DNA of 64,000 bases from Pleomorphomonas oryzae DSM 16300 (GCF_000422965.1 NZ_AUHB01000007.1:62001-126000); one strand, 5' to 3'. Numbered from the stretch's first letter, positions 10,251 through 20,820 are shown. Numbers and translations: made by a program. Notes: generated by a model from the sequence alone, not told the origin.

Positions 10251-11443
10251 GACAGAACCTCCGAGAGACGGCTCAGCGCCTCGCGACTCGTCTCAAGGCT
10301 TTCGACCATAGCGATTCGAATGAAATCGCGGCCCGGATTGATACCATTGGCATCGGTGGCCGACAGATAACCGCCGGGCACCACTTTGACGCCCTTCTCT
10401 TTCCAGAGCCGAGCCGCCACATCTTCACCACCGCCCCAGCGACCGACATCGAGCCATAGAAAGAAGCCACCGGGCGGCACGAGATCGGGGAATCGGTCGC
10501 CGAGAATCTGCTGAGCGACGTCATATTTCAGATCGTAGAGACGACGATTTTCAATGACATGCGCCTCGTCGGCCAGTGCGGCGACGGCCACTGCCTGGAT
10601 TGGCATCGGCACCTGCGGCGCCGTGACGTTGCGCAGGGCCGCCCAGGCCTTCAGGAAGGCGGGATCGCCGATGGCGAAACCGCATCGAGCGCCGGCAAGG
10701 TTGGAGCGCTTGGACAGCGAGTTGAAGGCGATGACGCCCAAGAGATTTCCTCCGGCATCGAGCGCGGCGGACAACACACCGTCCGGCGCCCGACCGCGCC
10801 AGATCTCCGAATAACATTCATCGGAAAACAGCAGGAAACCGTAATCGCGGGCCAACCGGACAAGGCCCTCGAGCCTCGCGCGATCGGCCACCGCCCCCTG
10901 CGGATTGGCCGGGCTGGCATGAAAGGCAGCAACCGTGCGGGCAAGCAGATCGGCCGGCAGCCTTTCGAAACGCGGGAGAAAACCGTCTTCCTGACCGGCG
11001 GCGACCAGCACCGGTTCGGCGCCGGCCGCCTCAGCGGCGGCGGCATAGACGGCGTAAAACGGGTTGGGCAGCAGGATGGCCGGACGCGGTCCCTTGCTCG
11101 TCCCGGCAAGCCGAACGGCGGTCAGCGTTGCGTGAAATAAACCCTCACGCGACCCATTGAGCGGCAGCACGCCGTCATCGCGATCGATCGTGCCATCGGC
11201 AAGCCCAAATCGCCGCTCCGCCCAGCCGGCAACGGCAGCGCGGAAGGCGGGCGTGCCTTTGATTGGCGGGTAGCGGACGAAATCGGCCAGGGCGCCGGAT
11301 AGCACCGGGCCGACGAAATCCGGCACCGCATGACGCGGTTCGCCCACCGACACATCGATCGGCGAACAGCCCGGCTCGACGCCGGCAATCAGCCGGCCGA
11401 GACGCTGAAAAGGAGAAAGAGGAAGCGGCACACTGGACGACAT
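10247..11443 (-). CDS. dapC: Class I/II aminotransferase, DapC-like
   Basis: A PLP-dependent fold-type I aminotransferase of 398 residues. The Schiff-base lysine is K245 in [18 protein letters not shown] and SDECYSEIW are the substrate and cofactor-binding stretches, and an arginine near the C-terminus (FIRIAM) fits carboxylate binding. It best resembles the N-succinyl-diaminopimelate aminotransferase (DapC) group of alphaproteobacteria, which would place it in lysine and peptidoglycan precursor synthesis; another amino-acid substrate is possible. I chose the ATG giving MSSSVPLPL; a GTG two codons earlier is possible. It is the first gene of a dapC-ftsK operon. Confidence 0.8.
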   Translation of the reverse strand: MSSSVPLPLSPFQRLGRLIAGVEPGCSPIDVSVGEPRHAVPDFVGPVLSGALADFVRYPPIKGTPAFRAAVAGWAERRFGLADGTIDRDDGVLPLNGSREGLFHATLTAVRLAGTSKGPRPAILLPNPFYAVYAAAAEAAGAEPVLVAAGQEDGFLPRFERLPADLLARTVAAFHASPANPQGAVADRARLEGLVRLARDYGFLLFSDECYSEIWRGRAPDGVLSAALDAGGNLLGVIAFNSLSKRSNLAGARCGFAIGDPAFLKAWAALRNVTAPQVPMPIQAVAVAALADEAHVIENRRLYDLKYDVAQQILGDRFPDLVPPGGFFLWLDVGRWGGGEDVAARLWKEKGVKVVPGGYLSATDANGINPGRDFIRIAMVESLETSREALSRLSEVLS

Positions 11444-11534
11444 GAACACCAGAGCTCGGGCAACGGGTGATTCGGCCCACCACCCAAGAGCGGCCGGACC
11501 TTTTCATTCTGCCGGCCACTCTAGGCATCCATGG

Positions 11535-11549
11535 TTAAACGCGCTTTAA
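11535..11549. promoter_or_regulatory. CtrA-type box upstream of dapC-ftsK
   Basis: TTAAACGCGCTTTAA is a perfect TTAA-N7-TTAA, followed by C as in the full CtrA consensus. It lies inside a wider perfect inverted repeat (GGTTAAA, five bases, TTTAACC). It is about 90 bases upstream of the dapC start in the gap to glnK; a GATTC (CcrM-type) site lies closer to the gene at 11469. Binding is inferred from the consensus only. Confidence 0.6.
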
Positions 11550-11568
11550 CCTTGCCGTCGTCCTCGCC

Positions 11569-12072
<504 letters not shown>

Positions 12073-12097
12073 TCAATAATCTAACCCTAAAAGCCGA

Positions 12098-12125
12098 CGG
12101 GCGGACCCCTTTCGGAATCCGCCCG
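12098..12125 (-). terminator. Probable terminator after amtB
   Basis: The inverted repeat CGGGCGGA / TCCGCCCG has a 12-base loop. On the minus strand the stem is followed shortly by four T. It is a moderate terminator that may leave partial read-through into the downstream glnK copy. Confidence 0.55.
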
Positions 12126-12149
12126 CCAATGTCCTCGAGGTGGTGAGGC

Positions 12150-13499
12150 TCAGTTGTAGGCGCGCTCGCCGTGGGTGGTGACGTCCAGACCCTCGCGCTC
12201 GGCCGTCTCGGTGACTCTGAGACCGACAATCGCCTTGACGATGGTGAGAGCAATTACCGACACGACGCCAGAGACCACGATGCAGACGATGACAGCGACG
12301 ATCTGCGCGGTGACCTGGGTACCGAAGCCGGGGTAGCTGGCATAGATGCCACCGAGCGACGGATTGGCGAACACGCCGGTCAGGATGGCACCGACGATAC
12401 CACCGACGCCATGCACACCGAACACATCGAGCGCATCGTCATAGCCGAACTTGGACTTGACCCAGGTTGCGGCCCAGAAGCAGATCGCACCGGCGGCAAG
12501 ACCAATGATGATCGCGCCGAACGGGCCGGCGGTGCCGCAAGCCGGGGTAACGGCGACGAGACCGGCGACCACACCCGAGGCGCCGCCCAGAAGCGAGGCA
12601 TGACCGCGGGTCAGCCACTCGGCGAACGGCCAGGCGATACCGGCCGCAGCGGTGGCAACGATGGTGTTGACAAGCGCGAAGCCGGCGACGCCGTCAGCGG
12701 CAAGTTCGGAGCCGGCGTTGAAGCCGAACCAACCGACCCACAGCAGCATGGCGCCAATATAGGTCAGCACGAGGTTGTGCGGGGCGAAGTTGTCGCGGCC
12801 GAGGCCGATACGCTTGCCACCCATGATGGCGATGACGAGACCAGCGATACCGGCGTTGATGTGCACCACGGTGCCACCGGCGAAGTCGAGGGCGCCCCAG
12901 GTGCTACCGAGATAGGAGCCGGCGCCACCCCAGACCATGTGAGCCATCGGCAGGTAGGCGAAGGTGAACCACAGGATCAGGAAGAAGATGATCGCCGAAA
13001 ACTTAACGCGCTCGGCCGAGGCACCGATGATCAGCGCCGGCGTGATGCAGGCGAAGGTCATCTGGAAGGCCACGAAGACGATTTCTGGAATGGAACCCGA
13101 AACCGAGGCGGGCGTGATGCCGGCCAGCATGACCTTGTCGAGCGTACCGATGAACGGCGACAGGCTGGTCGGTGTGCCCGGCATGGTGAAGGCGATGGAG
13201 TAGCCGTAGGTAATCCACAAAATGGCCATCACGGCAAAGCCGACGAGGCATTGCATCAGGATCGACAGCACGTTCTTGGAACGCACGAGACCGCCGTAGA
13301 ACAGCGCCAGCGCCGGCACCGTCATCATGACGACCAGAACGGTGGACACCAGCATCCAAGCGGTGTGACCGGGATCGGCGGTGGGAACCGGAGCAGCCGC
13401 CGCCGCAGGCGCCACAGCGGCGTCCTGGGCAAAAGCCGCGGCGGCCGAAAGCGCCAGTACCGGCGCAGCCGCGAGAAGTGGCTTGAGATATTTCATCAA
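12150..13499 (-). CDS. amtB: Ammonium transporter AmtB
   Basis: Inner-membrane ammonium channel of 449 residues. It has an N-terminal signal peptide (LLAAAPVLALSAAAAFAQ), an Ala/Pro-rich linker, and then the Amt/Rh core with about 11 membrane segments. The pore histidines can be seen in GGTVVHINAG and DVFGVHGVGG. The C-terminal cytoplasmic tail (VTETAEREGLDVTTHGERAY) is the piece that P-II proteins contact. It lies between two glnK copies on the same strand, the classic partner arrangement. A sigma-54-like promoter element upstream of the first glnK would fit nitrogen control. Confidence 0.96.
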   Translation of the reverse strand: MMKYLKPLLAAAPVLALSAAAAFAQDAAVAPAAAAAPVPTADPGHTAWMLVSTVLVVMMTVPALALFYGGLVRSKNVLSILMQCLVGFAVMAILWITYGYSIAFTMPGTPTSLSPFIGTLDKVMLAGITPASVSGSIPEIVFVAFQMTFACITPALIIGASAERVKFSAIIFFLILWFTFAYLPMAHMVWGGAGSYLGSTWGALDFAGGTVVHINAGIAGLVIAIMGGKRIGLGRDNFAPHNLVLTYIGAMLLWVGWFGFNAGSELAADGVAGFALVNTIVATAAAGIAWPFAEWLTRGHASLLGGASGVVAGLVAVTPACGTAGPFGAIIIGLAAGAICFWAATWVKSKFGYDDALDVFGVHGVGGIVGAILTGVFANPSLGGIYASYPGFGTQVTAQIVAVIVCIVVSGVVSVIALTIVKAIVGLRVTETAEREGLDVTTHGERAYN

Positions 13500-13573
13500 A
13501 ATCCTCTTGGATCGGTTATCGACTTTCCGCCCGACGGTCGTGCCTCAAGACAAGAGCGAAGGCGGCGTGCCTC

Positions 13574-13593
13574 GGAAGCCCGACCGGGCCTCC
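13574..13593 (-). other. Hairpin between glnK and amtB
   Basis: GGAAGCCC and GGGCCTCC can pair, with one G-U, around a 4-base loop in the 102-base gap between the first glnK and amtB. There is no T-run, so it is more likely an RNA-stabilising or attenuating hairpin than a full terminator. Confidence 0.35.
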
Positions 13594-13601
13594 CAAATGG
13601 G

Positions 13602-14343
<742 letters not shown>

Positions 14344-15573
14344 ATGACCGAAACAGTCGACAAGGTGGACGTGCTGGTCGCCGGTGGCGGTTATGTCGGT
14401 CTTTCGGCAGCCCTGGCGATCGCTGCCTCGGTACCCGGCGCCCGGGTGGCGTTGGCCGACCCGCGTCCTTGGCGCGACGCATCGGGCGATCTGCGCGCTT
14501 TCGCCGTCGCTGCGGCCGGTCGTCGTATGCTGGCTGCGCTCGGCATCTGGGACAAACTCGTCGACGAGGCCGAACCGGTCCGCGAGATGATCGTCACCGA
14601 TTCTCGCCTCGACGATCTGATCCGGCCGGTTTTCCTGACTTTCGAACGGCAGGACGATGGCGAACCCCTCGCCCATATGCTGCCGAACGGCCCACTGGTT
14701 GCTGCGCTCGGCGCCGCGGCCGAGACGGCCGGGGTCCGATTCCTGACGCCGGACAGCGTTCTGGCGACCGAACCGGCCTCAGGCGGCCGCCGCGTTACGC
14801 TGACCTCTGGCAAGACGCTCATCGCTTCGCTGGTGGTGGCCGCCGATGGTGCCCGCTCCCGCCTGCGCGCCGAAGCCGGCATTGGCATCAATTCCTGGAG
14901 CTATGGTCAGTCGGGCATCGTCGCCACCATCGAGCACGACCGGCCCCACGAAGGACGCGCCGAGGAACACTTCCTGCCGGCCGGCCCCTTCGCGGTCCTG
15001 CCGCTCAAGGGCGGCACCCGCTCGTCTCTGGTCTGGAGCGAACGAACTGACATCGCCGAGCGTCTGGTTGCCGGCGCTCCCTTCCTGTTCGATGCCGAGT
15101 TGGTTCGCCGTATCGGTCACCGCCTTGGCGAACTGCGCGTCGTTGGCCGGCGGCAAGCTTTTCCGCTCGGCTTGACGCTCGCTCGGCGCTTCACCGCCGA
15201 TCGGCTGGCGCTGATCGGTGACGCAGCGCACGCCATTCATCCGATAGCCGGTCAGGGGCTGAATCTTGGCTTCAAGGACGTGGCGGCATTGGCCGAAGTC
15301 GTGGCCTTGGCCTTGCGGGCCGGTCGTGACCCCGGCACCGTCGACATACTCGATGACTATCAGCGCTGGCGCGGTTTCGACACGCTGCGCATGGCCGCAA
15401 TGACCGATGGACTGAACCGGCTGTTTTCCAACGACTTTGCGGCCTTGCGGCTGGTCCGCGACTTCGGCCTCGGCCTCGTCGATCGATTGCCGCCGATGAA
15501 ACGCATTTTTGCCAATGCCGCGGCCGGCGCGCCGGGACCATCGCCCCGCCTTGTTGCCGGTGAGCCGATCTGA
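14344..15573 (+). CDS. UbiH/UbiF/COQ6 family FAD-dependent hydroxylase
   Basis: A flavoprotein monooxygenase of 409 residues from the ubiquinone-biosynthesis hydroxylase family. The FAD-binding GGGYVG is at about residues 14-19. A conserved internal DGARSRLR and the second FAD motif GDAAHAIHPIAGQGLNLG (from residue 292) are both intact. It probably hydroxylates the ring of a ubiquinone precursor in the membrane; which ring position cannot be told. The chosen ATG matches the family N-terminus and follows a purine-rich stretch (AAAGGGAAAACGAG). It converges with the L,D-transpeptidase-like gene with only 11 bases between them. Confidence 0.88.
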   Translation: MTETVDKVDVLVAGGGYVGLSAALAIAASVPGARVALADPRPWRDASGDLRAFAVAAAGRRMLAALGIWDKLVDEAEPVREMIVTDSRLDDLIRPVFLTFERQDDGEPLAHMLPNGPLVAALGAAAETAGVRFLTPDSVLATEPASGGRRVTLTSGKTLIASLVVAADGARSRLRAEAGIGINSWSYGQSGIVATIEHDRPHEGRAEEHFLPAGPFAVLPLKGGTRSSLVWSERTDIAERLVAGAPFLFDAELVRRIGHRLGELRVVGRRQAFPLGLTLARRFTADRLALIGDAAHAIHPIAGQGLNLGFKDVAALAEVVALALRAGRDPGTVDILDDYQRWRGFDTLRMAAMTDGLNRLFSNDFAALRLVRDFGLGLVDRLPPMKRIFANAAAGAPGPSPRLVAGEPI

Positions 15574-15584
15574 GAGGCGGGCCG

Positions 15585-16136
15585 CTAACCGAAAGCGATC
15601 GATGTCCGCGTGGATAGTCGTGGCAGCAGCCTCAACATGTCGGCGCGGCTCAGCGCAAGACAACCGGCGGTCGGTCGGAAGTCGGCCTGCGCGACATGAA
15701 AGAAGATGGCGCTGCCGCTGCCTCGAACGCGGGGCCTCAGATTGAAATCCAAGACCATCACCACGTCATAGGCGTGATCGTTGCGCCACATCGCCTCATG
15801 ACTTCCCGGATAGGGGCGGCGAACCGGTCGATTGTAGTTCCGGTCGCTGGGATCATCGCACCAACCATCGTCCGGCCGGAGCGGAAGCAGCGGCACGCCG
15901 GCGCGCGGCCGCACCCTGAAGCGATCCGGTCGGTAAAAGCCGCCGACGATGCGAAATTGACCGCGCGGACTTGCTCCGTCGCCCTCGCGTTTCCGGGCCG
16001 TCAGCCCCGATCGGCCAATGGCGGCCGCCAGATCTACCCCTGCACCGATGAAGCGCCCAGACGAGGCGCGGTCCGACCTCACGCGAACGTGAAGGAGCGT
16101 GACCGCAGACCGCTTCGGTTTCAACTTGCCGTGCAT
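15585..16136 (-). CDS. L,D-transpeptidase family (YkuD-like) protein
   Basis: A 183-residue protein of the short L,D-transpeptidase/YkuD group, expected to cross-link or edit peptidoglycan through a catalytic cysteine. The active-site region is GSAIFFHVAQADFRPTAGC, with His147 and Cys159; TAGC replaces the more common SHGC, which is usual in this subgroup. GWCDDPSDRNYNRPV in the middle is another subgroup mark. I see no signal peptide, so the route to the periplasm is unclear. The ATG chosen follows AAGGCGG; longer in-frame starts would run into the divergent response regulator. It is transcribed away from the CenR-like gene. Confidence 0.82.
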   Translation of the reverse strand: MHGKLKPKRSAVTLLHVRVRSDRASSGRFIGAGVDLAAAIGRSGLTARKREGDGASPRGQFRIVGGFYRPDRFRVRPRAGVPLLPLRPDDGWCDDPSDRNYNRPVRRPYPGSHEAMWRNDHAYDVVMVLDFNLRPRVRGSGSAIFFHVAQADFRPTAGCLALSRADMLRLLPRLSTRTSIAFG

Positions 16137-16311
16137 ATTTTCCGCCTTGCTTGACAGATGGTCGCGAAGGACCGACAGACGGTATAATTTTGTGAAGTAT
16201 CCGGCCCGCCGTGATAATCTGGCAGAGATCGGATGAATCGCCAAGCCGGCGCGATGCACCTCGAAGACGAGAGGCGGGCCACCGGAGGCGATCGTCTTTG
16301 ACGGGGATGAC

Positions 16312-16995
16312 ATGACCGCTCGAAAAATTCTGATCGTCGACGACGACCCGGACCTTCGTGAAGCGCTGCTCGAACAGCTTTCGTTGTTCGACGAATTCGA
16401 GCCGATCGAGGCGGAAACCGCGACCAAGGGCATGCAGCTAGCGCGCACGGCTCACGTCGACCTGGTGCTGATGGATGTTGGCCTACCCGACATGGATGGT
16501 CGTGAAGCGGTCAAAATCCTCCGAAAGGGCGGGTTCGCTGCGCCGGTCATCATGCTGACCGGCCATGACACCGACAGCGACCAGATCCTGGGCCTTGAGG
16601 CCGGCGCCAACGATTACGTCGCCAAGCCCTTCAAGTTCGCTGTTCTTCTCGCCCGTGTGCGCGCCCAGTTGCGCCAGCATGAGCAGTCGGAAGAGGCCGT
16701 GTTCACCATCGGGCCCTACACCTTCCGCCCCTCGGCCAAGCTTCTGGTCGATAGCAAGGGCGGCAAGATTCGCCTGACCGAAAAGGAAACTTCAATTCTG
16801 AAGTTCCTTTATCGTGCCGGCGACAAGGTGATCACCCGTGACGTCTTGCTGCACGAAGTCTGGGGCTACAACGCCGGCATCACTACCCATACGCTCGAGA
16901 CGCACATCTACCGGCTGCGCCAGAAGATCGAAAAGGACCCGGCCAACGCCCAGCTCCTGATAACCGAGGGCGGTGGCTACAAGCTGGTGCCCTGA
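16312..16995 (+). CDS. cenR: OmpR-family response regulator, CenR-like
   Basis: A 227-residue response regulator with an N-terminal receiver domain (acidic pocket DDD at 10-12, phospho-acceptor D55 in LMDVGLPD, AKPFK lysine) and a C-terminal winged-helix DNA-binding domain (THTLETHIYRLRQKIE). The sequence and its stand-alone setting fit CenR, the essential alphaproteobacterial envelope regulator. No kinase gene is adjacent. The divergent L,D-transpeptidase-like gene shares the 175-base promoter region, which supports an envelope role. If not CenR, it is another orphan OmpR-type regulator. Confidence 0.75.
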   Translation: MTARKILIVDDDPDLREALLEQLSLFDEFEPIEAETATKGMQLARTAHVDLVLMDVGLPDMDGREAVKILRKGGFAAPVIMLTGHDTDSDQILGLEAGANDYVAKPFKFAVLLARVRAQLRQHEQSEEAVFTIGPYTFRPSAKLLVDSKGGKIRLTEKETSILKFLYRAGDKVITRDVLLHEVWGYNAGITTHTLETHIYRLRQKIEKDPANAQLLITEGGGYKLVP

Positions 16996-17020
16996 CGCCC
17001 AGACCCTTCGGGGTGGAAAA

Positions 17021-17044
17021 CCCAGCCTGCGCCAGCGGGCTGGG
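17021..17044 (+). terminator. Hairpin after the CenR-like gene
   Basis: CCCAGCC pairs with GGCTGGG around a 10-base loop, just after a small ACCC-TTCG-GGGT hairpin. There is no T-run, so termination is only suggested. Confidence 0.4.
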
Positions 17045-17163
17045 GATTGGGCGGTTAACCTTCTGCGAGCGGCATGCTAGGGAATCTGCGTCGCGTGCCG
17101 TGTGGGCGGCACGTGATTGACAGGTTCCGTCGCTTTATTTGACCCGCCCGCGCCAGGCCTTCC

Positions 17164-17625
17164 ATGAGTCTCGAGTCCGATATCAAGCTGCTCGGCACGG
17201 TGTCCATGCTCTCCGATTTCACGGAGGACAAGCTGCGCCTGCTCGCCTTCTCGTCCGAGAATCGCGATTTCCGGGACGGGCAGCGCCTCTATTCGGCTGG
17301 CGATCGGGCCGATTGCGCCCATGTGGTGTCTTCGGGCGAAGTCGCGCTGTTTCCGCCGGGGGATGCCGAAACTGCAGCCGAGGTGGTAGGCCGCGGCGCG
17401 CTTCTCGGCGGTCTCGCACTGATCGTCGACGGCGAGCGGACGATGACTGCGGTGGCACGTGGCCGGGTCGAGACCATTCTCATCCGCCGGCCGCTGTTCC
17501 GCCGCATGCTGGACGAGTTTCCAGAAATTGCCGCTGGCCTGCACCGCCGCCTGTCGGCAAACGTCCGCGACACCACCTCGCGGCTGATGACGGTGCGTGA
17601 TCGCCTCGACCGGCTCGGCAAATAG
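17164..17625 (+). CDS. Cyclic nucleotide-binding domain protein
   Basis: A 153-residue protein made of a single Crp/Fnr-type effector domain: a beta-roll (LYSAGDRADCAHVVSSGEVALF) followed by the phosphate-binding-cassette-like GRGALLGGLALIVDGERTMTAVA and a C-terminal helix. There is no helix-turn-helix, so it does not bind DNA by itself. The cassette is degenerate compared with cAMP-binding proteins, so ligand binding is uncertain. Similar genes lie near the CenR-like regulator in other Hyphomicrobiales. It converges with xthA with a gap of 6 bases. Confidence 0.75.
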   Translation: MSLESDIKLLGTVSMLSDFTEDKLRLLAFSSENRDFRDGQRLYSAGDRADCAHVVSSGEVALFPPGDAETAAEVVGRGALLGGLALIVDGERTMTAVARGRVETILIRRPLFRRMLDEFPEIAAGLHRRLSANVRDTTSRLMTVRDRLDRLGK

Positions 17626-17631
17626 TCCCGA

Positions 17632-18444
17632 TCAGACCTCGATATTGACCATTACCGGCGCATGATCGGATGGACGATCCCAATCGCGCGCATCCTTTAG
17701 AATCCGGAAGTCGCTCACGCGTTCGGCCATATCGGGATGAGCCCAGATATGATCGAGCCGTCGGCCCTTGTCGGCCGCGCGCCAATCCTTGGCGCGATAA
17801 CTCCACCAGGAATAGAGCTTCTCCTCGAGTGGTACGAACCGTCGGGCAATATCGACATAGCCAACCGCTGCCCGGACTGCCTCGAGCTTTTCGCATTCGA
17901 TCGGCGTGTGGCTGACGATCTTGAGAAGCGCCTTGTGCGACCAGACGTCGTGTTCGTGGGGAGCAACATTGAGGTCGCCCACCACCACGTCTGGCAGACC
18001 ATCCGTCGCCGTCGGCAGGAAGTCCTTCATCTCGTCGAGGAATCGCAGCTTGTGATCGAACTTCGGGTTGATGTCGATGTCCGGTTCGTCGCCACCCGCC
18101 GGAACATAGAAATTATGGACCCGAAAGGCGGAGTTTCCCTCGCCGATCACCGCGGAGATGTGACGGGGATCACCCACCTTTTCGCAGAACTCGCGAACCT
18201 GGACGTCACCGAGCGGCAGACGCGACACGATGGCCACGCCGTGGTAACCACCACGGCCACCATTCAGCGCAATGTGCTCATAGCCGAGCTTGCGGAAATC
18301 GGCAGCCGGAAACTGGCCGTCCTGGCACTTGGTTTCCTGCAGGAACAGCACGTCGGGCTCCGCCTCATTGAGCAGCCGCTCGACGATGAGGCGGCGCATG
18401 CGGACGGAATTGATGTTCCAGGTGGCGATCTTGACCTGTCTCAT
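17632..18444 (-). CDS. xthA: Exodeoxyribonuclease III
   Basis: An AP endonuclease / 3'-5' exonuclease of the EEP superfamily, 270 residues, acting in base-excision repair. Motifs: KIATWNINSV at the start, LQETKC with the metal-binding E37, GDLNVAPHEHDVW in the middle, and the terminal RLDHIW and SDHAPVM catalytic segments. The ATG giving MRQVKIATWN is chosen; the frame is open further upstream, but that part overlaps the rplS terminator and has no family resemblance. It is downstream of rplS on the same strand, separated by that terminator. Confidence 0.93.
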   Translation of the reverse strand: MRQVKIATWNINSVRMRRLIVERLLNEAEPDVLFLQETKCQDGQFPAADFRKLGYEHIALNGGRGGYHGVAIVSRLPLGDVQVREFCEKVGDPRHISAVIGEGNSAFRVHNFYVPAGGDEPDIDINPKFDHKLRFLDEMKDFLPTATDGLPDVVVGDLNVAPHEHDVWSHKALLKIVSHTPIECEKLEAVRAAVGYVDIARRFVPLEEKLYSWWSYRAKDWRAADKGRRLDHIWAHPDMAERVSDFRILKDARDWDRPSDHAPVMVNIEV

Positions 18445-18472
18445 GGGCTTTCGGGATCTCCGGATGCGAAAA

Positions 18473-18497
18473 GGCCCGCGTGCAAAGCGCGCGGGCC
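18473..18497 (-). terminator. Intrinsic terminator after rplS
   Basis: An 8-base perfect GC stem (GGCCCGCG / CGCGGGCC) followed on the minus strand by TTTT. It ends the rplS transcript before xthA. Confidence 0.8.
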
Positions 18498-18526
18498 CGG
18501 AACGATCAATCAGCCGTGGGCTGAGC

Positions 18527-18931
18527 TCACTTGTCGGCCTTGGCAGCGTCGTTGAGCTTGCGGGCGCGGGCATTGGTCGCCTCGAAGATACGGGCCGCCT
18601 TGCCGCGCAGATCGCGCAGATAGTAGAGCTTGGCCCGGCGCACCTTACCGCGGCGCACCACCTCGAGCGAATCGATCATCGGCGAGTAGACCGGGAAGAC
18701 GCGCTCGACGCCCTCGCCGTAAGAAATCTTGCGAACGGTGAAGCTCTCGTTGAGGCCACCACCCTTGCGGGCGATGCAGACGCCTTCGTAGGCCTGCACG
18801 CGGGTACGGGTACCTTCCGTGACCTTCACGTTGACGCGAACGGTATCGCCGGGGGAGAACAGGGGCAGCTCGCGCTGGGCCTTGACCACGGCCATCTGCT
18901 CGGCCTCGAGCTCCTGGATGATCTTGCTCAT
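18527..18931 (-). CDS. rplS: 50S ribosomal protein L19
   Basis: L19 sits at the interface of the two ribosomal subunits. The 134-residue protein shows the family core: [29 protein letters not shown], and the C-terminal [14 protein letters not shown], with a short Lys/Ala-rich tail. It comes after trmD in the rpsP-rimM-trmD-rplS order, with a 156-base gap that may hold its own promoter, and ends in a strong terminator. Confidence 0.97.
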   Translation of the reverse strand: MSKIIQELEAEQMAVVKAQRELPLFSPGDTVRVNVKVTEGTRTRVQAYEGVCIARKGGGLNESFTVRKISYGEGVERVFPVYSPMIDSLEVVRRGKVRRAKLYYLRDLRGKAARIFEATNARARKLNDAAKADK

Positions 18932-19087
18932 CTTTGGATTCCTTCTTTTTCCTGAGCCGACCAGAGCGCCCGAAACATCGTCACAGCGAACGAAGGGGCG
19001 TTACGTCAATCAACTATGGGCGGGGTTCCTACACGAGGCCGACAGGTTTGTCGACCACTTCCGCCCAGATTCTTTGCCCAAAAGCCA

Positions 19088-19798
19088 TCATTTCCGGCCT
19101 TTGGTCGCGCGATGTACCGCCCAGAGGTCAGGCCGTCGCTCCGCCGTCACCTGCTCGGCGTCGGCGCGGCGCCAGGCGTCCACTTTCGCGTGGTCGCCGG
19201 ACAGCAGCACCGGGGGGATAACCTCGTCCTCGAATACCGGCGGCCGGGTGTATTGGGCATGCTCGAGAAGGCCTTCCTCGAAGCTCTCGGCGAGACCGGA
19301 AAGGTCGTTGCCCATCACGCCCGGCAGCAGACGCACGACCGCGTCGAGAAGCACGATGGCCGCGACCTCGCCGCCGGAAAGCACGTAATCGCCAATCGAC
19401 ACCTCTTCGAGCCGCCGACGGCTGATCACCCGCTCGTCGACGCCCTCGAAGCGGCCACAGATGATCACCACACCTGGACCGGCGGCGAGTTCGCGCACGC
19501 GTGCCTGCTTGAGCGGAGCTCCGCGCGGCGTCATCAGAAGGCGCGGCCGAGAATCGTCCGGTGGTGACACCGCATCGATGGCGCGCGCCAGCACGTCGGC
19601 GCGCATCACCATGCCGGGGCCGCCACCGGCCGGCGTATCGTCGACGTTGCGGTGTCGGCCTTCCGCGAAGTCGCGGATCTGAGTGGCCGTGAGCTGCCAG
19701 CCGCCTTCGCCGAGTGCCCGACCGGCAAGGCTCACGCCCAGCGGGCCGGGAAACATCTCCGGATAGAGCGTCAGCACGTCGGCGGCAAAGCCGGTCAC
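19088..19798 (-). CDS. trmD: tRNA (guanine-N1)-methyltransferase
   Basis: TrmD makes m1G37 in tRNAs and so prevents frameshifting. It is 236 residues long. The trefoil-knot SAM-binding signature is clear: [20 protein letters not shown] and [11 protein letters not shown]. The N-terminal [18 protein letters not shown] is typical. Its start overlaps the end of rimM by 4 bases, so translation is coupled. Confidence 0.96.
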   Translation of the reverse strand: MTGFAADVLTLYPEMFPGPLGVSLAGRALGEGGWQLTATQIRDFAEGRHRNVDDTPAGGGPGMVMRADVLARAIDAVSPPDDSRPRLLMTPRGAPLKQARVRELAAGPGVVIICGRFEGVDERVISRRRLEEVSIGDYVLSGGEVAAIVLLDAVVRLLPGVMGNDLSGLAESFEEGLLEHAQYTRPPVFEDEVIPPVLLSGDHAKVDAWRRADAEQVTAERRPDLWAVHRATKGRK

Positions 19799-20340
19799 GG
19801 GGTCTCCTCCTCGTCCGGTTCACCACCCTCTTCGAGCAGACCTTCCGGCGGCGCGATGATGGCCTTGCCGGCGGAAAAATCGAGGGTGGGAACAATGGCG
19901 CGGGTAAAGGGCACATAGACCGACGTACCACCTGGGCGCCGCACGTCGAGGAGATCGTCGGCCCCGAAGTTGACCACCTCTGTCACGGTCCCGACCGCTT
20001 CCCCAGCCACCGTCTCAACGGCAAGACCAATCAGATCGACATGATAGAACTCGTCCTCGTCGGGCGGCGGCAGTGCCGAGCGATCGACATGAAGCTTGGT
20101 GCGATTGAGCTTTTCGGCCGCGGTGCGGTCGGTTACCCCCTCGAAGGTGACAACCAGCATGTCGTCCTTGAGATGCCGCAGCGACTTGACGCGGAAGATG
20201 CCGCCCCGGTTGTCATACAGAGGCCCGTAGTCGGCTATTGCCAGGGGATCGGCGGTATGCGCCTTGACGCGCACCTCGCCACGGATGCCATGCGCGGCGC
20301 CGATCTCGGCGATCAGAACGGACTTTTGCGGCTCGGCCAC
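19795..20340 (-). CDS. rimM: Ribosome maturation factor RimM
   Basis: RimM helps assemble the head of the 30S subunit by binding S19. The 181-residue protein has the N-terminal RimM domain ([14 protein letters not shown]) and the C-terminal PRC-barrel ([27 protein letters not shown]). A short acidic tail follows. It lies between rpsP and trmD; a terminator-like hairpin after rpsP suggests that rimM-trmD is expressed below rpsP. Confidence 0.95.
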   Translation of the reverse strand: MAEPQKSVLIAEIGAAHGIRGEVRVKAHTADPLAIADYGPLYDNRGGIFRVKSLRHLKDDMLVVTFEGVTDRTAAEKLNRTKLHVDRSALPPPDEDEFYHVDLIGLAVETVAGEAVGTVTEVVNFGADDLLDVRRPGGTSVYVPFTRAIVPTLDFSAGKAIIAPPEGLLEEGGEPDEEETP

Positions 20341-20358
20341 GGCGGGTCTCCGGCAATG

Positions 20359-20389
20359 AAAAGGACCGCCCCGCGGGGCGGGACGGTCC
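20359..20389 (-). terminator. Hairpin between rpsP and rimM
   Basis: GGACCG / CGGTCC outer stem with a GC-rich inner stem, followed on the minus strand by TTTT. It may act as a terminator or attenuator that lets rpsP be made in excess over rimM-trmD. Confidence 0.65.
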
Positions 20390-20414
20390 CTTATGGGATG
20401 ATATCAGACCGAAA

Positions 20415-20774
20415 TCACTCGGTCGGAGCTTCGGCGGCGGCAGCCTTCTCGGCACGCTCGGCAGCGCGCTCCTTGGCCTTCTCGCCCTGCTCGGCCTTCT
20501 TCGGGTTGCTGCGAGCCGGACGGTTGGCCAGACCGGCCTTGTCGAGGAAGCGCAGCACGCGATCGGTCGGCTGAGCGCCCTGGTCGAGCCAGTACTTGGC
20601 GCGATCGGCGTCGAGCACGACGCGGTTCTCGGCGTCGTCGGCCAGCATCGGATCGAAGGTGCCGATCTTCTCGATGAAGCGGCCGTCGCGCGGCGAGCGG
20701 GCGTCCGCGATGACGATCGAGTAGTGCGGGCGCTTCTTGGCGCCGCCGCGGGCGAGACGCATTTTGAGGGACAT
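20415..20774 (-). CDS. rpsP: 30S ribosomal protein S16
   Basis: S16 is a small-subunit assembly protein. The N-terminal [18 protein letters not shown] and the following [15 protein letters not shown] are diagnostic. The 119-residue length includes a C-terminal Lys/Glu/Ala-rich extension of about 30 residues, common in alphaproteobacteria. It is placed after ffh and chorismate mutase and heads the rpsP-rimM-trmD group. Confidence 0.97.
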   Translation of the reverse strand: MSLKMRLARGGAKKRPHYSIVIADARSPRDGRFIEKIGTFDPMLADDAENRVVLDADRAKYWLDQGAQPTDRVLRFLDKAGLANRPARSNPKKAEQGEKAKERAAERAEKAAAAEAPTE

Positions 20775-20820
20775 TGGGGGTACTCCAGCTTGGTTTGTCT
20801 TAAGGTGGGGGAGGCGCCGC

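Noticed and set aside
16151-16188. TTGACA and TATAAT upstream of the CenR-like gene
   Set aside because: The spacer is 26 bases, too long for a sigma-70 promoter; no better -35 pairs with this TATAAT.
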